64,000 nucleotides of DNA from NCBI RefSeq assembly GCF_963576545.1, contig NC_083638.1, forward strand, positions 24,452,090 to 24,516,089, read 5' to 3'. The notes under the pieces were generated by a model. It did not search any database. It was given only the letters and a program-made list of their open reading frames with translations, and had not been told where the DNA came from. Positions 52,686-61,900 of this stretch are shown in pieces (position 1 is the stretch's first letter; every line of letters starts with the position of its first letter). A program made the translations under genes and the position numbers. The stretch is from Limanda limanda. Lineage: Eukaryota; Chordata; Actinopteri; Pleuronectiformes; Pleuronectidae.

Positions 52686-53499
52686 AACAAAAAAGTTTTG
52701 GTGTCACTGTAATAACTCTCAGATTAAATTGTTGTCACCCTGGTGCTTTGCCTGTCGAAGACGAGTAGAAAACACTCGTACTGAGGTCAAAATACAGAGA
52801 AATATGCTGCAGAAGGAGATATAACACACTCTAGGGAAGGTTTCCCTCACTGACTTCACTCTATGACAGTTCAACATCGACAGCCGCTGTCTTCAGATGA
52901 CTGGAGCCACCTGTTGTGTGGCTACACATGTGCGAAGTAGGGATGTTGTGTTGAGCAACGTGGCTGATTATAGGTTTGTGGCTCATAATAATTAGGATTC
53001 TGCCTGTGATGACAAACGTTGTTGAGCTTGTCTGCAAAGTCATAACTATAACGTTGTATGTTTAGCTTTGTTTTGAATAGGATGATTGTTCTCATTCAGT
53101 TGTAGTCGGTTTGTGGATCGTTGGTATAAGGGCAAATAGGCAAAAGTCATACGAGTTCAGACATCCTCTGTGTATAAGCACGGTCTTACTTTTTGTATGA
53201 CATAGAATATTCAGATTCTGATCTAATAGTCTTTAGCAGGTGAGGCAGATCTGAGTGTGTGTTTTTTTTATTATGGCATTAAAACATGTATGTACAAATG
53301 CATGCAAATTCAATAAACACAGTCAAATCTGAAATACATGCCAGACAAAGCAGATTTGGGAAAAGCCAACTGGCTGGGGATTTCTAGGATTTCTAAATTT
53401 ACTTGGCAGCTGTAGTAGCATTCAGGAAAAAAAAAAATATATATAAACACGGATGTTTCAACAGTCGGTCAACACCGTTGCAGGAAATAAGGTATTGTG

Positions 53500-53796
53500 A
53501 ATGTATGGAAGCCAACAAAGAGAGGGTTAAAGGGTATCAGTTCCCAGGGGATGCGGTTACCCATAGTTACCCATCCTTACCCTCGGCTCCGGGGAAATTG
53601 GACGAGGCAGGGCTTGGTCTCTGCAGGAGGAGGATGGAATATAATGTGGAGGAAGGAGGAGGGTGGAGTCAGGGAGGCACATGCTGGGTAGCAGCTGGTG
53701 GGGGAAGGGAGGAGCAATGACGGGGAGGGAGGTAGGGCCGTTGTAACAGCGGATCCCAGTGCCTTTTGTATCCTACATCCCAGCTCAGGACCTAAG
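53500..53796 (+). promoter_or_regulatory. Candidate alternative promoter/first exon of apba2
   Basis: A purine-rich stretch (repeated ggagga and gggagg blocks) in a relatively GC-rich patch, 1.5 kb before the first coding exon, ends in a good donor, CTAAG|GTAAGA, at 53796/53797. No clear acceptor lies just upstream, so a first exon is more likely than an internal one. ORFs across it do not resemble known proteins. Weak evidence. Confidence 0.25.
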
Positions 53797-55285
53797 GTAA
53801 GACAGAGAGTCCTGATGTGTCTTTTTCTATATTTTGTCAGGTGCATTGATCATATGTAATTATGGGGAAGTAAAATGGGGAAAGCAGCAACAGGATCCCT
53901 CTGAGGACAGTTGTTCATGGCAACTAGGTGGCACAACAGAGCTGGGACAGGGACAAAATGGATGACTGGGCACCAAGGGCACACCTAGCAGAAAGAAATA
54001 TACAGTAAACACATACTCTGAACTTGAAATGTGCTCTTCTTGGTATAATTCTGTAATCTATGTGTGTTTTTCATGTTATTTTCATTCATGTGTTATAGGA
54101 TACCTTTATCTTATTTGAGAAAATGTTTGTACTGGGGAAAGTAAGTTTTTATACTTGTATACTTGTTTGCAATGACAAATTCATACTTATAGCTACTGCT
54201 ACGTTTACAAGTTGGCTACCTGCTGACAATTTTTTTTTCCGTCTTGAGATGTTGGGTTCACATGAATTTTTTTTGTGTGATTATTCCGAAACTATGTTAA
54301 ATTTAACCAATGACTGCCTTCAGAGGAAGCTACTACTTATAGACATCGTTAGACTATCTTATCTACGCCCCATAAGAAGACTGCTGTCCCTCAACTATTA
54401 AGAGACAGTTGTTATTAAACATAAAAGTGCTGGAAAAGACTGGCTTTTATGTTTAACTTTTTAGTTATTGACATCTCAGAGCTGAAGAGTAGCAATGTAT
54501 TTCCTCACTCACTTATTTCATCAGAAACATTCGTCTTCGCGCTAACAACAGAAACGTTTCTGTCTTCTCACCTATTTAACTCGCTCTCGTACAGGAGAAG
54601 CCTTCATTGTCTCCCATGGTGACCATTCTCACTCGCCAAGCTACTGGAGAATCAATAATAGTCTTGATTGAGCTGATCATTTGCAAACCCAGTTGTATCA
54701 GTGCACATGTGAAGATGACCTTGATTTACCCATTGATTATTTGTGTTGCAGTGTCCCTTTAGGTTTATGTGAAGCTTGCATGCTTAGAAAGACTCTTCTC
54801 TTTGTATGCATCGTTCAAATGTTAATCCTGTGCAATATATCAGGACACTGTTGTGTATTTGAGGCCAACGTTGTGCTAAGTAGGCACAGGAGAATTTCTC
54901 TGACTGTGGATAAAGTGAACCAGAGCCTGTCATGCTCGGTTACAGGAATAGCTTGGTTCATTAAGAATCTAAAATTTGTTGCAGGGGTTTGCAGAATTTA
55001 AAGAGTGAGGGATACATGCAGGACAGTGTTTTTAAGGATGTACTCCGTGTTCTATAAAGGACATCTTCTTTATGCAGAATTTGCCATTTTGATGAGGGGT
55101 GGTATTACTTTCCTGCTGAAACACACAGTTGTACCTTTCCCCCTTAAAGATTGAAGGCTTTAGCCCTTTTTTTTTTACCCAATTCTATTGCACTGCCTCT
55201 TGTGAATGTGTTTGCATGGGTGGATTAACAGTTGTATTTGATGTTGCTCTAAAGCTGTGCCCCCCTGTCTCCTTCTCTTTCCCAG

Positions 55286-55326
55286 GATCTAACCAATAAA
55301 AATGCATGGCCTGTAAGGCGCCAATC
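55286..55326 (+). other. apba2: apba2 5' UTR portion of the first coding exon
   Basis: The acceptor is a long pyrimidine tract ending ctctttcccag at 55285. Forty-one leader bases precede the preferred start. They contain an out-of-frame ATG at 55302 with A at -3 that encodes only Met-His-Gly-Leu and stops at 55314-55316, and an in-frame TAA at 55297-55299. Upstream of the coding frame there is therefore no continuing reading frame, so earlier exons should be non-coding. Confidence 0.75.
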
Positions 55327-55876
55327 ATGGCTCACAGGAAGAGGCCTGGGACGAGCGGAGGAAGCAGTATGGCTGCTCCAGGTCCTGTGTCCTGTCCTGT
55401 CCCTCGTCCTACAGAGCCATGTGACCTGAAACCCCTCCCCCCTCGACAACGCCCAGTTCGCTACCCCAAAGTGCGGCGTGATCCGAAACCTCTCCCCCGC
55501 TCCTGCAAGGCACAATATTCCTCTGCCGAGACCCAAGACGTGGGTCGCAGTCATTCAGATGTGGATGTGGATGTGGACACAGAGGTGGAGGTGGATTTAA
55601 AGGATGTGAATGTGAATGTCGATGTGAATGTGGACACAGAGGTGGACACAGAGGTTGTGGACACAGAGGTTGAGGTGAAGCGGTACAGCCCCCAAGCAGA
55701 CGCAGAACGGGAGGATCCGCTGCCAGTAACACACTCTACGCCACAACATGAGCTGGAACGTGAAAAAGACGACCATCACCCGGCAGACGTCCACGGTGGA
55801 GCTGACAGCCTGGATGATGACTCCAGCTCTGACTATATCAACAACACCTCAGATGACGAGGAAGACTATGATGACG
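55327..55876 (+). CDS. apba2: apba2 (Mint2/X11-beta), coding exon 1
   Basis: First coding exon of a neuronal adaptor that links Munc18, APP-type cargo and PDZ ligands at synapses and in the secretory pathway. It encodes residues 1-183 plus the first base of Gly184. The start at 55327 gives MAHRKRPG, matching the MAHRK start of mammalian APBA2, with A at -3 and G at +4. An in-frame ATG at 55306 would add seven residues (MACKAPI), but it has T at -3, and an in-frame TAA lies at 55297. The C-terminal part, SSSDYINNTSDDEEDYDDG, is the conserved APBA2 motif. Residues 78-117 are a Val-Asp/Val-Glu repeat coded by GTG-GAY hexanucleotides, absent from the mammalian protein as I recall it. The exon ends G|GTGAGT in phase 1. 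The remainder is proline-rich, acidic and probably disordered. Assignment to APBA2 rather than APBA1 rests mainly on later exons. Confidence 0.93.
55558..55677 (+). repeat. apba2: GTGGAT/GTGGAC-type hexanucleotide repeat inside apba2 exon 1
   Basis: Forty codons alternate valine with Asp, Asn, Glu or Thr-Glu (for example DVDVDVDTEVEV, NVNVDVNVDTEV). The DNA repeat unit is gtg-gat/gac/aat with gacacagag variants. It sits in a disordered acidic region and resembles repeat expansion by slippage. Confidence 0.9.
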
Positions 55877-56175
55877 GTGAGTGTGACGTCAACCATCTTC
55901 AGAATCTTTCCTCCACTTTCCCTGTTATTATTTTGCATCATCAATTCTACTAATTATTTAGATACCAATTAAGCCTCCCAAAAAGAATTTTGGGGGAAAA
56001 AAATGTGGATTTTTATTTTTCGTATATACTTTCTTTCATGTCAAGTCCCACATGAAAACAAACCATGCCTCCCAGTGATATTAAGTGGTTTTAGATTAAT
56101 GGAGAATCAAATATGATTCAGAGGTGACCCAAAGATATTAAGAAACATGTCTGTTTGTGACCATAAACACTCCAG
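55877..56175 (+). other. apba2: apba2 intron between coding exons 1 and 2
   Basis: A short 299-nt GT-AG intron (GTGAGT to ctccag) with a poor pyrimidine tract at its 3' end. The host frame runs into stops soon after the donor and just before the acceptor. Joining across it rebuilds the contiguous conserved block DDG-LAEEDEG, which confirms the intron. Confidence 0.9.
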
Positions 56176-57308
56176 GACTGGCAGAGGAAGACGAGGGTGT
56201 GACTTATTACATTCGCTACTGCCCAGAGGACGACAGCTACCTGGAGGGTGTTATGGACTGTAGCAGCCAGGGCGACTGCAACCAAAGCGAGAGCCACAGC
56301 CAGGGGGACAGCGCCAGCACCACGCAGCCCATTGAACCCCACACAGACGAATGCCAGGAGGCTGTGGAGGGAGAGGGGGAGGGAGGGGTAGAGGTAAGAG
56401 AGGAAGAATGGGTGGAAGATGAGGAGGCAGAGGGAGTAGTGAGGGAAGAGTGGAGAGAGGAGGAGGAAGAGGTTAGGGAAGAGTGGAGAGAGGAGGAGGA
56501 GGTGGCTAGGGAAGAGTGGAGAGAAGAGGAGGAGGTGGCTAGGGAAGAGTGGAGAGAAGAGGAGGAAGAGGCTAGGGAAGAGTGGCGAGAGGGTGATGAA
56601 AATGCCAGGGAGGAGTGGAGAGGGGAGGGTGAGGTCAGGCAGGAGCAGTGGGCTGGGCGAGAGAGGCACAGGGTGGAGGAGTGGGTTGAGGAAGAGGGGA
56701 AGGTTCGCTGTGAAGTGGTGGAGCAAGATCCCGATGAGCAGATATACAACGGAAGGCCCGAACCCATCCTGGACCATCACCAGCACAAACCCTCCCTGCC
56801 AGACCCCCTGCACCACCGAGGTGAGGAGGAGGAGGCAGAGAGCGAGGACTACTGCCCTCACGAGGAGGAAGATGAGGAAGGAGACGAGGAGGAGAGACAC
56901 GGGAGGGCCTACACCGGAGACTACTATGCCCCCGAGGACAATGGGAACTCAGTGCGAGTCTCTCCGTACCGTGGCCGTAAGGTGGTGGTGGTAGAGCGGG
57001 AGACGGGGGAGGAGGCGGAGGAGGACATTGACCAAATAGTCGCTGAGATCAAGATGAGTATGAGCATGGGGAGTCTAAGCAGCGGTACCGACATCAGCCC
57101 AGAGGAGCTGCTGCAGGACCCCGCACCGTGTGACTACTCTCTCGCCAAGCCTGACCCGGCCCCCTACCCACCTGCTCACCACCGGCACGACAGCAGGCCC
57201 AAGTCTCTGAATCTCCCCTCCATGCACCACAACAACCCTGACCTCCAGAGGCCGATCAAGGCGCACCCACGTTCCCCTGAAGACAGACAGAGATGGGCTC
57301 AGGAGCAG
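56176..57308 (+). CDS. apba2: apba2, coding exon 2 (Munc18-interaction region, acidic repeats)
   Basis: Large exon spliced in phase 1 after AG at 56174-56175; the split codon gives Gly184, followed by LAEEDEGV. Residues 194-208, YYIRYCPEDDSYLEG, are near-identical to mammalian APBA2. DTDECQEAVE also matches. Residues 272-337 are six tandem 11-residue Glu/Arg/Trp units. Residues 466-478, EDIDQIVAEIKMS, are a hallmark of Mint1/2 N-termini. RPKSLNL and a Ser-Pro-Glu-Asp stretch precede the exon end at AQEQ|GTGAGT (phase 0). In the family this half binds Munc18-1 (STXBP1), probably through the segment between the YYIRY and EDIDQIVAEI blocks; the exact limits are inferred. The exon is strongly purine-biased, which creates long stop-free antisense frames that are not genes. 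Confidence 0.95.
56439..56636 (+). repeat. apba2: 33-bp coding minisatellite, six copies, inside apba2 exon 2
   Basis: Six consecutive 33-bp units starting at 56439, 56472, 56505, 56538, 56571 and 56604. They encode VREEWREEEEE, VREEWREEEEV, AREEWREEEEV, AREEWREEEEE, AREEWREGDEN and AREEWRGEGEV. The first four are nearly identical; the last two have drifted. The frame is kept throughout. The unit is charged, with one Trp per 11 residues, and might form an extended charged helix. Confidence 0.95.
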
Positions 57309-57752
57309 GTGAGTGTGAAATAGAAGAACATGGATGATGTTTTACAATGTCCACATTCACTTAAACACAATCATACTTGCTTTTATTGTCATACAAGCAT
57401 CTGAGATCACATGAGGGCAGCAGCACCACGATTTGTTATCAAGTCAGCAAAACTACAGCACAGATTCAAACTTAAGATGAGATGCAGTATGTGTCAGGGA
57501 AGAACAAATTAAGTTTCTGTTCAGATCTGGATCAGGCGGCAGATCCAGGATAAATTAGTTTCACTTTCTGAAACATTGAGAGATGGGGCGTTTTCAACAT
57601 TTTGGGTGATTTCTCAGACAGTGATTAATGATTCTTGATGAAAAATCTGGCTTGTTTTGGGGACTGATATTTACAAGTGTGTGCAGTTAAGTGTAGTCTC
57701 CAAAATCTGGACTAAGTGAATTTAAACATGGTTTCATAAGGGGAGTTTTGGG

Positions 57753-57950
57753 TGAAGGTATGCATTACATTACATTACATATCATTTGGCATAAGCTTTC
57801 ATCCAAAGCGACTTACAATTAGTGCATTCAATATCTATGAGGAGCCATTTAGGGATTTAGTATCTTGCCCAAGGACACTCCGGCATGCAGATGGGGAAGA
57901 CTGAGGATTCTCTACCCCTCAGCCACAGCCGCTGCACTGTACTTACTATA
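57753..57950 (+). repeat. Teleost interspersed repeat (CCAAAGCGACTTACAAT family)
   Basis: Begins cattacattacatatca and contains tcatccaaagcgacttacaa, cttgcccaaggacact and a degenerate ctacccctcagccac tail. I know this order as an abundant fish repeat. Lies in the apba2 intron. Confidence 0.65.
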
Positions 57951-60142
57951 GTGGGATTGCCTTGTTCAGTTCATAACCAAAAACAAAACTGTAATAATGT
58001 TAACAATTTTCAATCCAGTGTGAGATGAAAGGTAATGTTTGCCAGAGAGTTTGCAAATGAAATTGCTTTAGTAGATTGCAAAGTTTTTTCTAGTGTAATG
58101 AAAAGGGAGAATACTGAAACTGGTGTTACTTGTAACTATCATAACATTACAAATATAACACCTACAGTACAACACAAAAAAGGATTATGAAGGCGCTTAT
58201 TAGCTTTGGTGTGCATGGACTCCATTGCTCTCCTGTTAGGTATAAAAACTGTGTTAATGAATCTGCATCAACTAAGAAACTAACACATTGGAGATTTCTA
58301 AATATACAAAGGAATACCCATAATATAGCTCATGCAGTTAATTCAAACAATAACAAAGAAAAATGCTCACCATTACCTTCAAAAAAGGTAACATTTAAGT
58401 AACTGCATTAATTCTCATGCAAAAATATATTTGTCCCTACTTTCATTACTCGTCAGATTCAATTTCCCTCTGTAGGTAAAGTGGAAACAAAGGCTCTGAG
58501 ATGAACAGAGGGAAGATGTAATAAACATGACATCATAATAGTAACACAACAAGGTTAATCTGGTCAGAGCCCATTTAGAGCATGTTCTGTATAATCAGGT
58601 TATTTTACTGCTCTGTAGCACCGGGGTTGTTGAAAGGATCTTCGTGGTGAGGAGCTGGAGATGAGTTACAGGTGACGTGCTCGTCATTACCATCCAGAGA
58701 ATAGCTGGAGCCTCACCCCTCCCCCCCCGTTACCTTGAGATGTCCTGCTCCTCTTCTCTCTCCCTCTCACTGCATGAATGAAGTGTGTGGAGTGGATTCG
58801 CACACGATAGACTCAAACACATGCTGAGCTCCCCCATCTTCTAAAAGTCAGTTGGTAAAAGGAGAACAGTGATGGTCTCCTGTGGGCATCCTGGTGATAC
58901 ACACCTGCTCCACAATGTGCACATGTGCATGTACATTCGCTGTGTGTGCCTCACTCCTAACACAGAACTGGGTCACTCTGTGTAACTAGATTAAAGTGAA
59001 AGAAAGAACACTGCAGATTCAGACGATTCCCAGTCTCACTCAAACGATTCTCGGGTTTTGTCCTTGGCCATGAATGAAATGTTCTCTCCCAACCACTTCA
59101 ACTTGAACCTCAAACGAACTGGGACAACGATGAATTTAGAATCAGCTTTGCTGCAAACCATGAAGCCAAAGGATTAGAGTTACAAAACAGAGGCAAGTCA
59201 TCAAGGTGCACAGTGTGTTGGTGTGACATATTTGGGCAAAGTAAAGTATAACATCGGATTTTAATCTCATTTTAAATTGTGCTGCACCCGTGTGTCAGTG
59301 TTAAGCCCGTCTGAAATATGTAATTCTATTTCGAATCAATCATATTTTATCACAGTGTTCGACAAGTGAACTCCGTGGCCTCAGTGTTATCCTTAGCTGA
59401 AGGTGCTAACCAGAGGAGTAGCATATGTTACATCATTTATGAAGTATCCTGCTAACTTTGTCCTGTTGTGAACACAGACATTGATAGAAGCTGCCAGTGT
59501 TTTTCAGTGGTGCTCCCATGCATCTATTATGTTAATGAGTTCAAATTCATGCAGTGCTGACTGATTGATGATGAAGTTCCACATGTTGAACATTTGTTAT
59601 TACAGATGAAGGCGTGTTAAAGGCTTCACGGGTCACTAGGGATTTTGCACATGACAATAGTTTTGTAGAGTAATTAGCATTGCATCCCATCCAACAACCG
59701 AAAACACAAATCTCATCTTTAATGGTTGTTTGCACAATTCACCGGGCAACACGATGAAAACTGATGGGGACTGTATGTTTCGATTTCCTTTTGCTAAGGA
59801 GGCGGCTGATGTCATGTTTGTCATTATTAATTTCATATCCACATGCACAACAGCACAACGTGTTCCTCTGAATTTCACTTTGTCTCTGCCAGGAGGAGGA
59901 GGTTTTTATTGGCAGGAGGATGTTAATGAGGAGTTGTGGACGGCAGAATGGATATCCAGGGGAATAGATGTTATCCTACCCCTGTTGGATTATATGATGG
60001 ACATACTGTACATATTAATGCATATATGATGAGAGAAGAGCAGGCTGAAGGACGAGTGAAGGACAAAACGTGTCCATGGGCCCGACAACAGCTTATCTTT
60101 AAAAGAAGGCTTTAGCTGTTAATGGATTATTTTTTGTTTCTT

Positions 60143-60250
60143 ACCTCCACCAAGGAGTGCGATGTTTTTACCCCTGTCCGTGTTTTGGTTGGTTTGTATG
60201 TTTTTTTTGTAGCAAGCTACACTGTAAAAATGCAAACATTAACATCCCAC
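60143..60250 (-). repeat. Teleost interspersed repeat (AACATAACCTCC family), minus orientation
   Basis: cctccaccaaggagtgcgat followed by tttttacccctgtccgtg is the reverse of the tail of the 61235-61612 copy. Confidence 0.6.
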
Positions 60251-60941
60251 CTCCTCCAATCAGTCCGCTTGTCAGAGCTATTCCACCTGCCACTAACGCT
60301 GCAGAAAAACAATTAATGAGGACTTGCTGTCATATTTCAATTGACGAGCAGTTTTCTGTGTATTCCGTGAAAAAGTAATTTTACTTTGGCATATTTCAGC
60401 CATGAAACAATCGCTGGGTAAACAATCCTCCTTCAGCTTTTCTGCACAGGAATCATTTAACCTCTTTCGTTTTACTGCAAAGGCTGGAAGAGAAATTTCC
60501 GCCCACAAGCTGGAGCAGAACAAAAATATGACATATTTATATTACTTCTTACCATGAGCATTAACAGAGAATCTGAGATTATGTTTGTGTTCGAATTGGA
60601 TCACGTTTCCAAAATTGAAAGACTTTTTTGAGGTGAACAAAATATAGTGAAAATAAATGATTGTGTTCTGTTATTTGCTCAGATTTGAGAAACACACAGT
60701 ATCCCATTGTCACTTTCAGTAAAATTACAAGCATGGGCTCAACCAGCTTTTGAACATACAAATCAATTCTCGTCATCATAACAGAAACACGAAGCCTTTC
60801 AAATCGATTCTGAAATCCACAGGTTACCAGTGCATTGAGGTTTGCATTTATAATGTTCTCATACTTCACGTCCACGAAAACTCCTAGTGCTGTATTTTAT
60901 AAATGAAGAGTGCTGAGATATTTCAAGGGACGTCAGGCAAA

Positions 60942-61200
60942 CAATGAGGAGTGGCTGTGGCTCAGGAAGTAAAGCGGGTTGGCAGTTTGATCCCAGTCTC
61001 CCCTGTTCCGTGTGCCAAAGTGTCCTTGGGCAAGATACAGAACCCCAAATTGCTCCTGACAGCTGAACCGACAGTGTGTGTGTGTCTGCTGACATATAAT
61101 AGAAAAGGGGCTGCACATGGTGAATGGTTGAATGGCAGAACTGTACTGTAAAGCGCTTTAAGTGGACTTCAATACTAGAGAAACGCTAAATATATACAAA
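60942..61200 (+). repeat. SINE-like teleost repeat with tRNA-like promoter remnants
   Basis: Starts gagtggctgtggctcaggaa. It has A-box-like (tggctcaggaagtaaagcgg) and B-box-like (gcagtttgatccca) segments, then caaagtgtccttgggcaaga, ccaaattgctcctga and ctgtaaagcgctttaagtgg. This is a common fish repeat that I take to be tRNA-derived. Confidence 0.65.
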
Positions 61201-61234
61201 CCATTAGTTGGCTCGAAAACAGAAGCAGTAATGA

Positions 61235-61612
61235 TCATTTGTCCATCATTAAAAGAAAGTAGCATGGCCCTCAGTAGAGCACATCCCTCTGCCAAGGCCC
61301 AACAGTCCACTTAAATTCAACCAAGCTGCACCAAATTTCACACACTATAAATATCTGTTCCCTTAATGTGCCAGACTTTTTTTCCCATCAAGATCCATTA
61401 ATTATCCTCTGGGAAAATGGCCTTATCTTGCAATGTTTCAAAAAAGTGACCCGGATCAACACAAACCGTTTTGTGTGAATCCATTCAGTTGTTTTTGTGA
61501 AATCTTGCAAACAAACAAACAAACAAACAAACAAACAAACAAACAAACAAACAAACAAACCAACAACAAGCAGACGGGGTGAAAACATAACCCCCTTTGG
61601 TTCCCCACTTCA
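61235..61612 (+). repeat. Teleost interspersed repeat (AACATAACCTCC family) with AAAC expansion
   Basis: The fullest copy in the window: it runs from a ccctctgccaaggccca block through ccattcagttgtttttgtga to acggggtgaaaacataaccc. Its aaac motif has expanded to a perfect microsatellite at 61508-61561. It ends about 200 bp before the coding exon at 61820. Confidence 0.65.
61508..61561 (+). repeat. (CAAA)n tetranucleotide microsatellite
   Basis: Thirteen perfect CAAA units within a retroelement tail. It gives a Cys-Leu-Phe-Val repeat in the antisense frame. Confidence 0.95.
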
Positions 61613-61819
61613 GAGCCAAAGCAGAGAGATATTTGTTATTATGCCCAGAGGAACCTTTTTTCAGTAGCAAAAATTCAAAACCATCCACGTGTGAGTCTCT
61701 TGACCTTTCCTCCAACTGAGCTACAAGCTGCAGAAACGCGGAGGAAATTTTTATTTTTTTTTAAATTCTATTCCACTTGTTATCCACTCACCACCTGCTC
61801 TTGTGTGGTGACCCGCCAG

Positions 61820-61900
61820 GTGAGCAATGGTGCAGAGCAACCCAGAAAGCAGCAGCGCTCCGACCTCAACGTCCCCCTAGAGAACAACAATGTACCAGAG
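61820..61900 (+). CDS. apba2: apba2, coding exon 3 (linker)
   Basis: An 81-nt exon in phase 0 on both sides, encoding residues 562-588. It begins [17 protein letters not shown] and ends ENNNVPE. Mammalian APBA2 has [17 protein letters not shown] followed by a similar Asn-rich end, which is the best single indication that this is APBA2 and not APBA1 or APBA3. The acceptor is cgccag at 61814-61819 and the donor is GTAAGA at 61901. The basic QPRKQQR cluster sits in the linker ahead of the PTB domain. Because 81 is divisible by three and both borders are phase 0, skipping would delete 27 residues without a frameshift; whether that happens cannot be seen here. Confidence 0.95.

Larger units (their letters stand above)
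57309..61819 (+). other. apba2: apba2 intron between coding exons 2 and 3
   Basis: About 4.5 kb from GTGAGT to cgccag. It contains several teleost interspersed repeats (57753-57950, 60143-60250, 60942-61200, 61235-61612) and an AAAC microsatellite. Elsewhere (57310-57750, 57960-60140) the sequence is AT-rich with no exon or regulatory element that I can support. Confidence 0.9.

Noticed and set aside
55409..55732. 107-codon minus-strand ORF with His/Pro repeats
   Set aside because: Shadow of the GTG-GAY repeat in apba2 exon 1 on the opposite strand.
56439..56636. Regular 33-bp repeats resembling an array
   Set aside because: The units are contiguous without spacers, lie in frame inside a conserved coding exon and have no CRISPR character.
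56118..56900. 260-codon minus-strand ORF rich in Leu, and a 176-codon Ser-rich minus-strand ORF (56237-56767)
   Set aside because: Both are antisense to the purine-rich, repeat-containing apba2 exon 2. GA-rich sequence has few antisense stops, and the Leu/Ser runs are the mirror of the Glu-rich repeat.
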